Of a stretch of 64,000 nucleotides of DNA, positions 44,806 to 53,088 are shown piece by piece; position 1 is the stretch's first letter; every line of letters starts with the position of its first letter. Under the pieces are notes generated by a model. The model saw only the letters and a program-made list of their open reading frames with translations. It was not told the origin of the DNA and did no database searches. Origin of the DNA: Halotia branconii CENA392. Its GTDB lineage: Bacteria; Cyanobacteriota; Cyanobacteriia; Cyanobacteriales; Nostocaceae. The stretch lies in assembly GCF_029953635.1 (NCBI RefSeq), contig NZ_CP124543.1, forward strand, positions 4,319,455-4,383,454, given 5' to 3'. A program made the translations under genes and the position numbers.

Positions 44806-45018
44806 GTGCAAATCACTCTCAACCTGGATGAAGCCCTTCTTAACGAAGCTCTCCAACTTACCAACCTCACCACTCAAGAAGAACTGCTAAACCTTGCTTT
44901 GCAAGAATTTATCCGTTTGCGTAGGAAGAAAAACCTTCTTGACCTTGCCGGAAAAATCCAGTTCACCCCGGACTTTAACCATAAAGCCCTGCGCGAAACT
45001 CGTGATGCTGCTGATTGA
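44806..45018 (+). CDS. vapB: VapB-type antitoxin
   Basis: 70 aa, GTG start. MQITLNLDEALLNEALQLTN is a ribbon-helix-helix-type VapB N-terminus (DUF2191-like), followed by a toxin-binding tail (LDLAGKIQFTPDF). Overlaps vapC by 14 bp, so translation is coupled. Confidence 0.85.
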   Translation: MQITLNLDEALLNEALQLTNLTTQEELLNLALQEFIRLRRKKNLLDLAGKIQFTPDFNHKALRETRDAAD

Positions 45019-45403
45019 TACATCTGTTTGGATCAGCGTCTTCCGCGATCGCATTGGTCAAGTACGCCCGCAGCTTGAAATCCTAATTGCCGATCGCCAG
45101 ATTTTCCTTACCCGATTTACTCAGCTTGAACTGCTTCAAGGTAGCCTGAACGAGCAAGAATGGACTATCCTTTCTACTTATCTTGAAACACAAGATTATA
45201 TCGAACCCACACCTCATTCCTGGCAGTTGGCTGCTCGCATTTACTACGACCTGCGCCGCCAAGGGCTAACCGTTCGCAGTCCGATTGATTGCTGTATTGC
45301 TCAAGCTGCATTGGAGAATAATTTACTTTTGATTCACAACGATCACGACTTTGAAATTATTGCTCAAGTGCGATCGCTTCAACATATTCGCTTTCAACCC
45401 TGA
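45005..45403 (+). CDS. vapC: VapC-type PIN ribonuclease toxin
   Basis: 132 aa from ATG 45005 (MLLIDTSVWISVFRD). The frame is open upstream inside vapB, but homology begins here. PIN catalytic acids: Asp5 (LIDTSVW), Glu in TQLELLQG, Asp in SPIDCCIA, Asp in NDHDFE. Expected to cleave tRNA or rRNA when free of VapB. Confidence 0.9.
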   Translation: MLLIDTSVWISVFRDRIGQVRPQLEILIADRQIFLTRFTQLELLQGSLNEQEWTILSTYLETQDYIEPTPHSWQLAARIYYDLRRQGLTVRSPIDCCIAQAALENNLLLIHNDHDFEIIAQVRSLQHIRFQP

Positions 45404-45417
45404 ATCTTTTCAGCTAC

Positions 45418-45429
45418 AGGACTTACGCA
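45418..45429. repeat. Solo terminal repeat of the 126-bp MITE family
   Basis: AGGACTTACGCA, identical to the first 12 bases of the elements at 8381 and 48751, without the remaining element. A variant AGGATTTACGCA lies at 51121-51132. Probably relics. Confidence 0.5.
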
Positions 45430-45546
45430 CAAACTGAAGTTTATACTCTGTTTTTTCAAAAAAATTTGATCATTCCGCTTCGCTACCCTTAAGAAGGGAA
45501 AAAGAAAGAAGGGTAGAGGGGAAAAGGGCGAAAGTATAAAGGGCTA

Positions 45547-47832
45547 CTAAAGAATCCTCCCAGCGGTACAAACAACACGAAAACCACAATAGTAGTAATA
45601 GTTGTCGCGGCTACCATTGAAGCGAGACCCGGAACGGCAGTTAGAAGGATTGCTACTCCAGGAGCCGCCCCGCAGCAGACGAGAATAAGAATTACTATCT
45701 ATCCATGCACTTCCATTTCCAGGCGCTTTTTCGTAGCTGTCATGCCGAGTATCTTGACACCACTCCCAAACGTTCCCGTGCATATCGTATAATCCAAAGC
45801 CGTTGGGTGGAAAACTTTCTACCTCTATTGTTTCTCCGCGTTTATTGCCCTTTGGCTCAGAAGCGTAAATGTAATCCCCATTGTAGTTAGCTAACTCAGT
45901 TGTAATCGTTTCCCCGAAGTGAAATGGTGTTTTTGTTCCTGCACGACAGGCGTATTCCCATTCTGCTTCACTAGGTAAACGATATTTACGCCCAGTCTTA
46001 TCACTAAGCTTTTTGCAAAATTCTATTGCATCATTCCAAGACACTTGCTCTACAGGGCGTTTCTTTCCCTTGAAGTTGGATGGATTTTTACTCATCACTT
46101 TTTGATACTGTTCTTGGGTAACTTCAAACCTGCCCATAAAAAAAGCAGGCACATTGACATCGTGCTGCGGACTTTCATCTGAAGTTCTACTTTTCTCCCC
46201 TGATGGTGAACCCATCTTAAAAGAACCACTAGGAATAGAAACCATTTCTAGAGTTACACCATTACCCAAATTCTCCTTAAAGAACTTAGCTTGCTTGTTA
46301 GGATATCGTTTAATTACTTCTCCCTTTTCATCTACCGTTACCGTTTCAAACTCAACCGTCCACAAAGGTAATCCAAATACCTTCTCTTTTGAAAGTATGT
46401 ATTTGGGTTTTGCTACAGAGATTGGCAATAGACCCTTAAAAATTTCACGACCTACTACGGCTGTTACTAAACCTGCACTTCCCAAGCCAGCCCACTTCAA
46501 AAACTTTTGTCGGGTTATTCGCTCTTGAGTCGGTTGAGTGGGAATTGGCTGCTGAATTGAAGATTTAATAGTTTCTGCTAGTGATGCCAATCTAGCCTCT
46601 ATTGCTATGACTTCTACTAGTAATGCAAATTTAGCCTCTATTGCTACTGTTTCCGCTATTCTTAGTTTAAGAGTACGTTGAATCTTCTTTAATTTTTGTC
46701 GGGAATTATAACTATCAAAAGAAATTCCAGCTTCAATTGTTTTCAGAAATTCTTCTTGGTAATATAGCAACTTCTGTCCATATTCTGCTTGCTGTATCTG
46801 TTGTAAAATCTCATATTCTGCTTGCTTTTGTGCCAGAAGTGGCTGTTCAACTTGCTCAGAACTTACTGATCTACCTCCCTTTGAAGAAGTCTCAGGCTCA
46901 GAAATTGAAATTATAGGTTCAAAACTTCCTCGCTGACGCACCGCAATCCTTTCAATCGCTTCAATTGCATCCCAATCACCACGAGATACAGCTAAAACTC
47001 TTACCCATAATTGTTTTGCTAACGATAAATCGCCTCGGTTTTCAGCTTGCGAAGCTTGATATTTTAATGGCTCAACATCTCTAAGTGTGGCAGTTTGCTC
47101 TAATAAAATAAAATACATTTTATAAGGCGGTTCTGCTTGCCAGTAAGGATTTTGTGTTTCCTTTCCATAGCGAGTATTAATAGCGGGAACTTGATAACTT
47201 AAATATTGCGCCAAACGCTCTACTGTGGCACAATTAGCCTCACCTTGTAGTCGCAATGCTTCTAATAGTGAATATGTAAAAGCACCATGTTGTAATTCCT
47301 CAATTTCCCAAGATTTTTGGTTAGCTGTGCAAGAATAAAATGTAATCACTCCCTGATGTCTTTGCTCGCCAATTCCCAATCCAGAACGGCTACTTTCATC
47401 TCTGCAAGCATCCAAAAACAACACTACATTATCAGCACCACTGCGACGCAATCTTTGGGTAACATAATCAACAGAGATAGCAGTATGTTCTATATCTCCT
47501 GGGTCACTATCTGAGAACATTAAATAATCTTTATCTTGATAGCGATTGCCATGACCGGCAAAGAAAAACCATAAATTATCTTCTGGTTTTAATAAAGTAT
47601 TCTCAAACTGTGCGCGTAAAAATCGCCGCAAATGACCAAAAGTAGGTTGAGTGGGAATTGGCGGATTGACTGCAATTGAGGGAGAATCATCAGTAAATAA
47701 AAAAACCTGCTCAAATCTAGCTTCTTGTTGAAACCAAGTCGCCATGACAGATGCATCTCGCTTGGCAAAGTTTAGCGATCGCAAATTTTCATAGCGATTA
47801 ATCCCGATAGCGATCGCCCAATTCCTACCCAT
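45547..47832 (-). CDS. Caspase-like peptidase (C14) with C-terminal FGE/C-type-lectin-fold domain
   Basis: 761 aa. Residues 1-235 are a caspase/metacaspase p20-like domain with His94 (FFAGHG) and Cys143 (FLDACRD) as catalytic dyad. A helical middle (240-440), one hydrophobic segment (about 457-475; FLKWAGLGSAGLVTAVVG) and a formylglycine-generating-enzyme-type domain (about 525-757; FKMGSPSGEKS, VSWNDAIEFCKKLS, RLPSEAEWEYACRAG, GNVWEWCQD) follow. The extreme C-terminus resembles a DGR variable region (listed separately). It lies 13 bp after a Pepco-like gene, same strand. Likely a regulated protease of a conflict or cell-death pathway (inference). Confidence 0.9.
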   Translation of the reverse strand: MGRNWAIAIGINRYENLRSLNFAKRDASVMATWFQQEARFEQVFLFTDDSPSIAVNPPIPTQPTFGHLRRFLRAQFENTLLKPEDNLWFFFAGHGNRYQDKDYLMFSDSDPGDIEHTAISVDYVTQRLRRSGADNVVLFLDACRDESSRSGLGIGEQRHQGVITFYSCTANQKSWEIEELQHGAFTYSLLEALRLQGEANCATVERLAQYLSYQVPAINTRYGKETQNPYWQAEPPYKMYFILLEQTATLRDVEPLKYQASQAENRGDLSLAKQLWVRVLAVSRGDWDAIEAIERIAVRQRGSFEPIISISEPETSSKGGRSVSSEQVEQPLLAQKQAEYEILQQIQQAEYGQKLLYYQEEFLKTIEAGISFDSYNSRQKLKKIQRTLKLRIAETVAIEAKFALLVEVIAIEARLASLAETIKSSIQQPIPTQPTQERITRQKFLKWAGLGSAGLVTAVVGREIFKGLLPISVAKPKYILSKEKVFGLPLWTVEFETVTVDEKGEVIKRYPNKQAKFFKENLGNGVTLEMVSIPSGSFKMGSPSGEKSRTSDESPQHDVNVPAFFMGRFEVTQEQYQKVMSKNPSNFKGKKRPVEQVSWNDAIEFCKKLSDKTGRKYRLPSEAEWEYACRAGTKTPFHFGETITTELANYNGDYIYASEPKGNKRGETIEVESFPPNGFGLYDMHGNVWEWCQDTRHDSYEKAPGNGSAWIDSNSYSRLLRGGSWSSNPSNCRSGSRFNGSRDNYYYYCGFRVVCTAGRIL
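45563..45672 (-). other. Candidate DGR variable region at the end of the caspase-FGE gene
   Basis: Residues about 721-757 read LLRGGSW, SSNPSNCRSGS, RFNGSRDN, YYYY, CGFRVVC. In FGE-fold targets of diversity-generating retroelements the same frame (RGGSW...NCRS..R...DN...GFRVVC) surrounds codons derived from AAC/AAT. Here the variable positions are S (AGT, AGC), N, G, F and four consecutive Tyr (TAT/TAC), each reachable from AAY by changes at adenines. No reverse transcriptase, Avd or template repeat is in the window, so retroelement action would be in trans. Confidence 0.55.
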
Positions 47833-47845
47833 ACATCAACACCGA

Positions 47846-48280
47846 TTATTTCCGCTTGAATTTAAAAGTCATTGCTCCTTTGCCGCCGGCTTTACCACTA
47901 CCAATCCCAAACAGACTAACTTGTCCTTCGCCATTAATTTCTACTGAAAGCTCAACCTCATCTAACTGCATTTTGGAATTGGGTTCTTCTGCTTCATCAA
48001 GCATTTCCCGCATTGCTTGCAGAAATCCCTTCATTTCTTGCTTGATTTTAGTTACCTCTACTTTGCGTCTAGTAATTACTAGTTCGCCTTTTTTTTGGCT
48101 GACAACTATTTCTTCCTTGGTTTCAATTCCGCCGATTCTTCCTCCTATATCGCCACTGCTTCTGGCTCCAATGCTTCTGGTTACACTATCTGTGACTGTT
48201 TCAGTAGTTGTATTTGAGGTTTCAGCCACTTCTTCAGTAATAATCCAGATGGCATCTGGGGTGGAATTTTCTGCTGACAT
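47846..48280 (-). CDS. Pepco-like (peptidase co-occurring) domain protein
   Basis: 144 aa. Ser/Thr-rich N-terminus, then a helical stretch (KIKQEMKGFLQAMREMLDEA) and a C-terminal beta-rich segment (MQLDEVELSVEINGEGQVSL, SGKAGGKGAMTFKFKR). This pattern matches small proteins encoded next to caspase or trypsin-like peptidases in predicted bacterial conflict systems (Pepco/Trypco types). Only 13 bp separate it from the caspase gene, so it is probably in the same operon and a candidate adaptor or regulator of the peptidase. Confidence 0.65.
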   Translation of the reverse strand: MSAENSTPDAIWIITEEVAETSNTTTETVTDSVTRSIGARSSGDIGGRIGGIETKEEIVVSQKKGELVITRRKVEVTKIKQEMKGFLQAMREMLDEAEEPNSKMQLDEVELSVEINGEGQVSLFGIGSGKAGGKGAMTFKFKRK

Positions 48281-48983
48281 AAATTTAATTATTTAAATAA
48301 TTCTTTATTTAATTAGCTTTTACCAAAGCTTTAGGCGAATCTTAGTCCGCCTTCGCGGACTAAGCAAAAATTAGAGTTTTTCAACCCGCTTTGCGGGTTT
48401 TGCTTGTATAGCCACGATTTCTAATCGCCAGGGCAGGTTTCCTATTAGTTACTATTATTCAGTAGTAACACCTAAACTGGCAAGAAGAAGGGTAAATTAG
48501 TCAATAGCAACGCAGAAATGGCTAAAAATTGGGCAATGCGATCAGTAACCTAAAACGGTAACGCGATCGGCATTAACTAGTACAACAATCTTCAGCACCT
48601 AAACTTACGTGAGTCTCCAACGAAGGCGCACCGGCGGGAAGGGCGAAAGAAACAAAAGGCTCGTTGCGTATAGGCTTCAGTCTCGGATGCAAAATTTATT
48701 TCTTAGGAGTTCGATAAAATTTCTCCTATCCAATAGTTAGAAATACTCTCAGGACTTACGCAAGCCCAAATCGTCATTGCGACCGAAACGAAGTGTAGGG
48801 AAGCAATCGCAGGATTTTTGCGATTACGTCGCTATCGCTCGTAATGACGAAATTGCGTTAGTTTTGCGTAAGTCCTAACTCTTTCTACCATTAGTCAGAC
48901 GTAATGGTGTCTTTAAGCTTTTAAGGTGAGTCCAGAGGTTATCACACCTCTAGGTAAACTTAAAAAATTAAAGAAGGTGCAAA
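48281..48983. other. Intergenic with hairpins, dispersed repeat and MITE
   Basis: 48341-48364 is a CTTAGTCCGC hairpin (10-bp arms, 4-base loop). 48383-48399 is an AACCCGC hairpin (7-bp arms) followed by TTTT. 48609-48660 is the inverted partner of 26655-26708, and 48751-48876 is the MITE. AGAGGT/ACCTCT (48934-48951) lies just upstream of the Cys-rich gene and could be an operator. No ORF supported. Confidence 0.6.
48751..48876. mobile_element. 126-bp MITE-like element, copy 2
   Basis: Identical at all 126 positions to 8381-8506, same orientation, 13-bp perfect terminal inverted repeats. Identity implies recent spread or gene conversion. Confidence 0.85.
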
Positions 48984-49352
48984 ATGGCCATCGAGCAACT
49001 CACCTTAAACCAAGTTAACCGGGAGATGCAGCAGTGCATTCAAAACTGCTTGGACTGTCATAGTATCTGCTTGAATACAGTCACCTACTGCCTCCAAAAA
49101 GGTGGTCGTCACGCAGAACTCGCTCACATTCAGCTAATGCTTGATTGCGCTGAAATTTGCAACACCAGCGCTAATTTTATGCTGCGAGGTTCTGATTTAC
49201 ACGCTCGTACCTGTGGCGTTTGTGCAGAACTATGTCAACGATGTGCAGAAAACTGCGATCGCATGGGCGATGATGCTCAAATGAAAGCCTGTGCTGATAT
49301 GTGTCGTCGTTGTGCCGATTCTTGCCGACAAATGGCAATGGCAACCGCCTAA
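48984..49352 (+). CDS. Four-helix-bundle copper-binding protein (DUF326/Csp-like)
   Basis: 122 aa with 16 Cys in CxxxC/CxxC spacing along predicted helices (CIQNCLDCHSIC, CAEIC, CGVCAELCQRCAENC, CADMCRRCADSC). This is the pattern of Csp-type copper storage proteins and DUF326. No signal peptide, so cytosolic. GAAGG upstream supports the start. Would buffer Cu(I), of note in an organism with Cu-dependent oxidases and plastocyanin. Confidence 0.9.
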   Translation: MAIEQLTLNQVNREMQQCIQNCLDCHSICLNTVTYCLQKGGRHAELAHIQLMLDCAEICNTSANFMLRGSDLHARTCGVCAELCQRCAENCDRMGDDAQMKACADMCRRCADSCRQMAMATA

Positions 49353-49376
49353 ACAAACAGTACTAAGACGTAAGCT

Positions 49377-49410
49377 AACAAGGGAGTATATTATCGTTCC
49401 TCCCTTGTTT
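49377..49410 (+). terminator. Intrinsic terminator between convergent genes
   Basis: AACAAGGGAG (49377-49386), 13-base loop, CTCCCTTGTT (49400-49409), then TTTCTAATCTTTTT. The complementary strand has a weaker U-tract, so it mainly serves the Cys-rich gene but may act on cysK too. Confidence 0.85.
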
Positions 49411-49420
49411 TCTAATCTTT

Positions 49421-50380
49421 TTAACGGATACCAGCAGTTTCTAAAGACAAGTCTTGAAACATTGGGGTGCTAAGATAACGTTCGCCAAAGGAAGGCTGAA
49501 TCATCACGATTAGCTTTCCGGCATTTTCTGGACGTTTACCTACTTGGATGGCAGCACACAAAGCAGCACCAGAAGATATTCCAGATAACAATCCTTCTTC
49601 TTTGGCTAAACGCCGTCCATAAGCCATTGATTGCTCATCGCTAACTCGAATCACTTCATCGATTAATTCCAAGCGCAGAACATCCGGGACAAATCCAGCG
49701 CCAATGCCTTGAATTTTATGCGGCCCGGCTTCACCACCAGAGAGAACTGGACTGTTGCTGGGTTCAACTGCGATCGCTTGAATACTTTGCTTACGTTGTT
49801 TAAGGACTTCGGCAATTCCAGTAATTGTCCCGCCAGTACCTACCCCAGCGATAACAATATCCACTTCACCATCTGTATCTGCCCAAATTTCTTCTGCGGT
49901 GGTTTCTCGGTGAACTTTGGGATTAGCTGGATTGCGGAACTGTTGCAGCATTAAGGCATTAGAAGTGTTAGCGACAATTTCCTCTGCTTTGCGAATTGCT
50001 CCCCGCATTCCCTCAAGCCCTGGTGTTAACTCTAAACTAGCACCGTAGGCTCTCAGCATCGCTCTACGTTCTTGGCTCATCGTCTCTGGCATTGTCAAAA
50101 TCAAACGATAGCCACGTGCCGCTGCTACCATCGCTAAGGCGATACCTGTATTACCAGAAGTTGGTTCGACTAAAATTGTTTTACCTGGCTCAATCAAACC
50201 TTCTGCTTCTGCCGAAAGCACCATACTAATCCCAATTCGGTCTTTGACTGAAGCAGCCGGATTCATGCCTTCTAGTTTGACAACTATCCTGGCTTCTACT
50301 CCTTCAGCTTGGGGAATCTTATTTAACTGAACTAAGGGAGTTCTACCAATAAGTTCTGTTACGTCTTTAGCAATTTTCAT
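49421..50380 (-). CDS. cysK: Cysteine synthase A (O-acetylserine sulfhydrylase)
   Basis: 319 aa. PLP-dependent enzyme making cysteine from O-acetylserine and sulfide. PLP Lys in NPAASVKDRIG (about 41-51), phosphate/substrate loop EPTSGNTGIALA, GVGTGGTITG glycine-rich loop, and SSGAAL near the C-terminus. Full length for the family. Sulfur supply would support Fe-S cluster building, but no operon link is visible. Confidence 0.96.
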   Translation of the reverse strand: MKIAKDVTELIGRTPLVQLNKIPQAEGVEARIVVKLEGMNPAASVKDRIGISMVLSAEAEGLIEPGKTILVEPTSGNTGIALAMVAAARGYRLILTMPETMSQERRAMLRAYGASLELTPGLEGMRGAIRKAEEIVANTSNALMLQQFRNPANPKVHRETTAEEIWADTDGEVDIVIAGVGTGGTITGIAEVLKQRKQSIQAIAVEPSNSPVLSGGEAGPHKIQGIGAGFVPDVLRLELIDEVIRVSDEQSMAYGRRLAKEEGLLSGISSGAALCAAIQVGKRPENAGKLIVMIQPSFGERYLSTPMFQDLSLETAGIR

Positions 50381-51391
50381 TAATTAACTCCTAAGATGCA
50401 AATTCTAGAGCAGATTATTTACCTATAACAATTAACTTGTATATATTTAATTTGCTGTCGAGTCTTAGCGAATGTGTATACCCTGTAATCTCAATAAAGC
50501 ACAAAATCACTAGGTATAAACAGGAATTTGATCAAATTTTCTCACTAATTAGCGTTTAAGACTGTCTTGTATTTACCCATAATAGGGTTTGAAAATTCTA
50601 AATTGCTGAAATTCACTGCAAATCTAAGAATTTTAATATAGGACTCATAATTTGATTTTTGAAAAAATTCAGTACACCTCAAAGATCCTTGTTTCCTGTT
50701 TCCTGTTAAGAGTTCCCCGCCCACGCAAGTAATTTCACTAAATCAAACCGGATTTCTATATTTAGTATCAACAGCTTCATTTTGGGAAACATCTTAATGT
50801 TTTTTTCTATATTATTAGTGTATACTCATCACCATGTAATCTCTTTGCTTGAGTACAAGTTTTAATGTCAATTATTTGAAGTTAAAACAGCCCTTTATCT
50901 TCAACCCACATAGCTTTGACATTGAGTGCAAAAATACTAGAACCCCTCCTCATCAATACTAGTACCCTTCCTCAAAAATACCAGCACCTATACCCCTAAT
51001 AGTTTTTATAAGACTTGTCAGTTAAGGGTTAGGAGATTTGAGTACAACTTTAATAAATTTAATAATTCTGATCTACCAAGCTCAACTTCGAGCCAGAAGG
51101 ACGACTGCTATAAATTTTATAGGATTTACGCAGAGATTCCCCTCTACCCCCCGAAATTCCTGGGCTTTTGTTCAGTGAACAAGGGGGGACTTCTTAACCC
51201 TCCTTTTTTTTGTTGCTAAGAGAACGAAAAATTTTCAGGGTTTGAGTGCGTTAGTTCTGAGTTGATAATTATAGTGTTTGTGGAAAATTTGTTAATTGTT
51301 CAGTGGTCAGTAGTCAGTAGCAAAGAACAGCTAACAACTAATAACTGACAACTCTTTTCTAGGTGCATACTACCTAGCAAAGGAAGCAAAG
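50381..51391. other. 1-kb intergenic region, short degenerate repeats
   Basis: 50944-51000 has three degenerate ~27-base units around AATACTAGTACCC(T)TCCTCA. 51121 has a MITE terminal relic, and 51300-51325 has CAGTGGTCAGTAGTCAGTAG heptamers. Otherwise AT-rich without ORFs. It holds the cysK promoter (minus) and that of the 51392 gene (plus). Confidence 0.55.
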
Positions 51392-51808
51392 ATGAAAGTC
51401 AAATTTATCAACGTTATCACAGTTTGTCTGGTTACTTTAGCAGTGCTTTCTCCAGGATTAGTAGTATTGAGTGTAGTTTGGGAACGACATATAGAGCTAG
51501 TTAAAACACAACAATTAGCCTGTGAATTTAAAGGTAATACTACTTTATCTCCTCAGATAGTTAGTACAAATTCATCTCAATTTCAGCCTAATATCCAACT
51601 TTCTGAGCGCAATACTATAAACCAAGTGATGACTGCTATTGAACAATATAAACTTGTTGCTATCTTACAATGGTTTGTCTTGCTAACTCCAATTTTTGTA
51701 GAGTTAGGAATCATTGTTTACGATAGGTATCTTGTTTATCGTGCTGCTGTTTTACAAGAACAAATTGAAATGTTAGAGAGGCTATGGCAGCAAGGTATTG
51801 AACAATAA
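51392..51808 (+). CDS. Hypothetical protein with two membrane helices
   Basis: 138 aa. Helices at about 7-29 and 92-112, a ~60-residue polar loop between them, and a C-terminal amphipathic helix (RAAVLQEQIEMLERLW). AGGAAG about six bases upstream supports the start. First gene of a same-strand run of small unknown genes. No family recognised. Confidence 0.7.
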   Translation: MKVKFINVITVCLVTLAVLSPGLVVLSVVWERHIELVKTQQLACEFKGNTTLSPQIVSTNSSQFQPNIQLSERNTINQVMTAIEQYKLVAILQWFVLLTPIFVELGIIVYDRYLVYRAAVLQEQIEMLERLWQQGIEQ

Positions 51809-51847
51809 CCAAGCAAAATTTCACTTATTCCAAATCATAAATTTACC

Positions 51848-52129
51848 ATGACAGAAGAACGCCAAGTCCAGTATTTCGATTTAATTGACCAATTACTTAA
51901 ATGTCCCAATGGTCAAGAGCCAGAAGTTTTAGAATCTCAACCAGAATTAATTGATGCTGATTTTGTACAAACAGTATTACAAGTAGCAACTACATTTGCA
52001 CATCAAGGTAATCAAGATGGAGCCCAGTTTTTATTCTTTATAGGACGTGAACTAGCTAAACAATTGGGATTATATCCTGAAGTTCCAAATCCTGAAGATG
52101 TGAATCCTGAAGTTGCCAATAAGGAGTAA
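51848..52129 (+). CDS. Small hypothetical protein resembling the leader domain of cyanobacterial TPR/CHAT proteins
   Basis: 93 aa. YFDLIDQLLKCPNGQEPEVL and NQDGAQFLFFIGRELAKQLG resemble, from memory, the N-terminal helical domain that precedes TPR and CHAT regions in many cyanobacterial proteins; here it stands alone with a short acidic tail. It ends 2 bp before the next gene, so translation is probably coupled. Confidence 0.65.
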   Translation: MTEERQVQYFDLIDQLLKCPNGQEPEVLESQPELIDADFVQTVLQVATTFAHQGNQDGAQFLFFIGRELAKQLGLYPEVPNPEDVNPEVANKE

Positions 52130-52131
52130 AG

Positions 52132-52443
52132 ATGTTGCTGAGCGAAACCGACGCTGGACAAATAGCATTAGAGTTTCTCATGGCAGACTGGAACATCTCA
52201 GAAGATCATAGAGAGTGGTTTACAGTCTTGGACTCTCGTTTAGTTGGTGAGAGTTGGTACATTGTGGAACTAGGTGTAGAAGGGTTTCCAGATAGATGGT
52301 TTATTCAAGTCTACGATACCGGAATGTGTGACCCAAACTATACATTTACTTCACCTATTCGTAGTTCAGAGGGATTTTTAGACTTTATAGAAGTACCAGA
52401 GATGGTGGCCGAAGTCTTAGTTGCAGAACGCAAGTCCCGATAA
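52132..52443 (+). CDS. Hypothetical protein
   Basis: 103 aa, soluble, alpha/beta (ALEFLMADWNISEDHREWFT, WYIVELGVEGFPDRWFIQVY). AAGGAG five bases upstream. Followed by a strong terminator, so it is the last gene of the 51392-52443 unit. No family recognised. Confidence 0.7.
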   Translation: MLLSETDAGQIALEFLMADWNISEDHREWFTVLDSRLVGESWYIVELGVEGFPDRWFIQVYDTGMCDPNYTFTSPIRSSEGFLDFIEVPEMVAEVLVAERKSR

Positions 52444-52519
52444 TAACAATTAAAATTAAAAGTTCATATTATTTAAAGCATAAAGTTTTGAATTTGATAT
52501 TTAAATTTTTATGCTGACA

Positions 52520-52555
52520 TGAGGTGTTAAAAAATAAGATAACACCTCATTTTTT
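52520..52555 (+). terminator. Intrinsic terminator
   Basis: TGAGGTGTTA (52520-52529), 10-base loop, TAACACCTCA (52540-52549), then TTTTTT. Perfect 10-bp stem, 76 bases after the stop of the 103-aa gene. Confidence 0.93.
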
Positions 52556-52639
52556 ATGTTATATTTAATCTTATATTTAGGATATACAGGGTAAAATGTC
52601 ATCTAAATTTGACAAATATGTGTTATATTAAATAGCGTG

Positions 52640-52999
52640 ATGAACGCTACAGAAATATCAGTTGAAATGATTGCTGAAGATATCCTAGCTAAAGAATTCA
52701 TCAGAGTCGTCAATCACTATTACCCAAAAGTTGGGGAATTGCTAGACGGGTGTTATTTGAAAGTCATCACCTGCTTCTGGGGACGACCTGCTAGACGTTT
52801 GCAATATATAGGGATTTATTGCTCTGAAGAAATGCTGCCTTTTGTGCAAGCTCAAAAAGAAATACTGCGAGAACTGGCAGATAATATGGGACTGGTTCAA
52901 GTAGTTTGTATGAACGCAAGGCGATTGCTACACGACCCAATGTCAAAACTCAAGCACAACAATCCACGCTTATGGTTAGAGTTGCAGTGGGTGGCTTAA
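52640..52999 (+). CDS. Hypothetical protein
   Basis: 119 aa from ATG 52640 (GTG one codon earlier possible). MIAEDILAKEFIRVVNHYYP, then VITCFWGRPARRLQYIGIYC. Soluble alpha/beta, with Cys at about 46, 62 and 92. Not recognised. A decayed palindrome (53008-53034) follows. Confidence 0.65.
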   Translation: MNATEISVEMIAEDILAKEFIRVVNHYYPKVGELLDGCYLKVITCFWGRPARRLQYIGIYCSEEMLPFVQAQKEILRELADNMGLVQVVCMNARRLLHDPMSKLKHNNPRLWLELQWVA

Positions 53000-53088
53000 T
53001 GGTGGTTAGATCCCCGACTTCTTCAATTAGGGATCTCGCAGCCTTTGAAACCTTAAGGTGGGCAATAATTGCCAATGCGAAGTAAACA

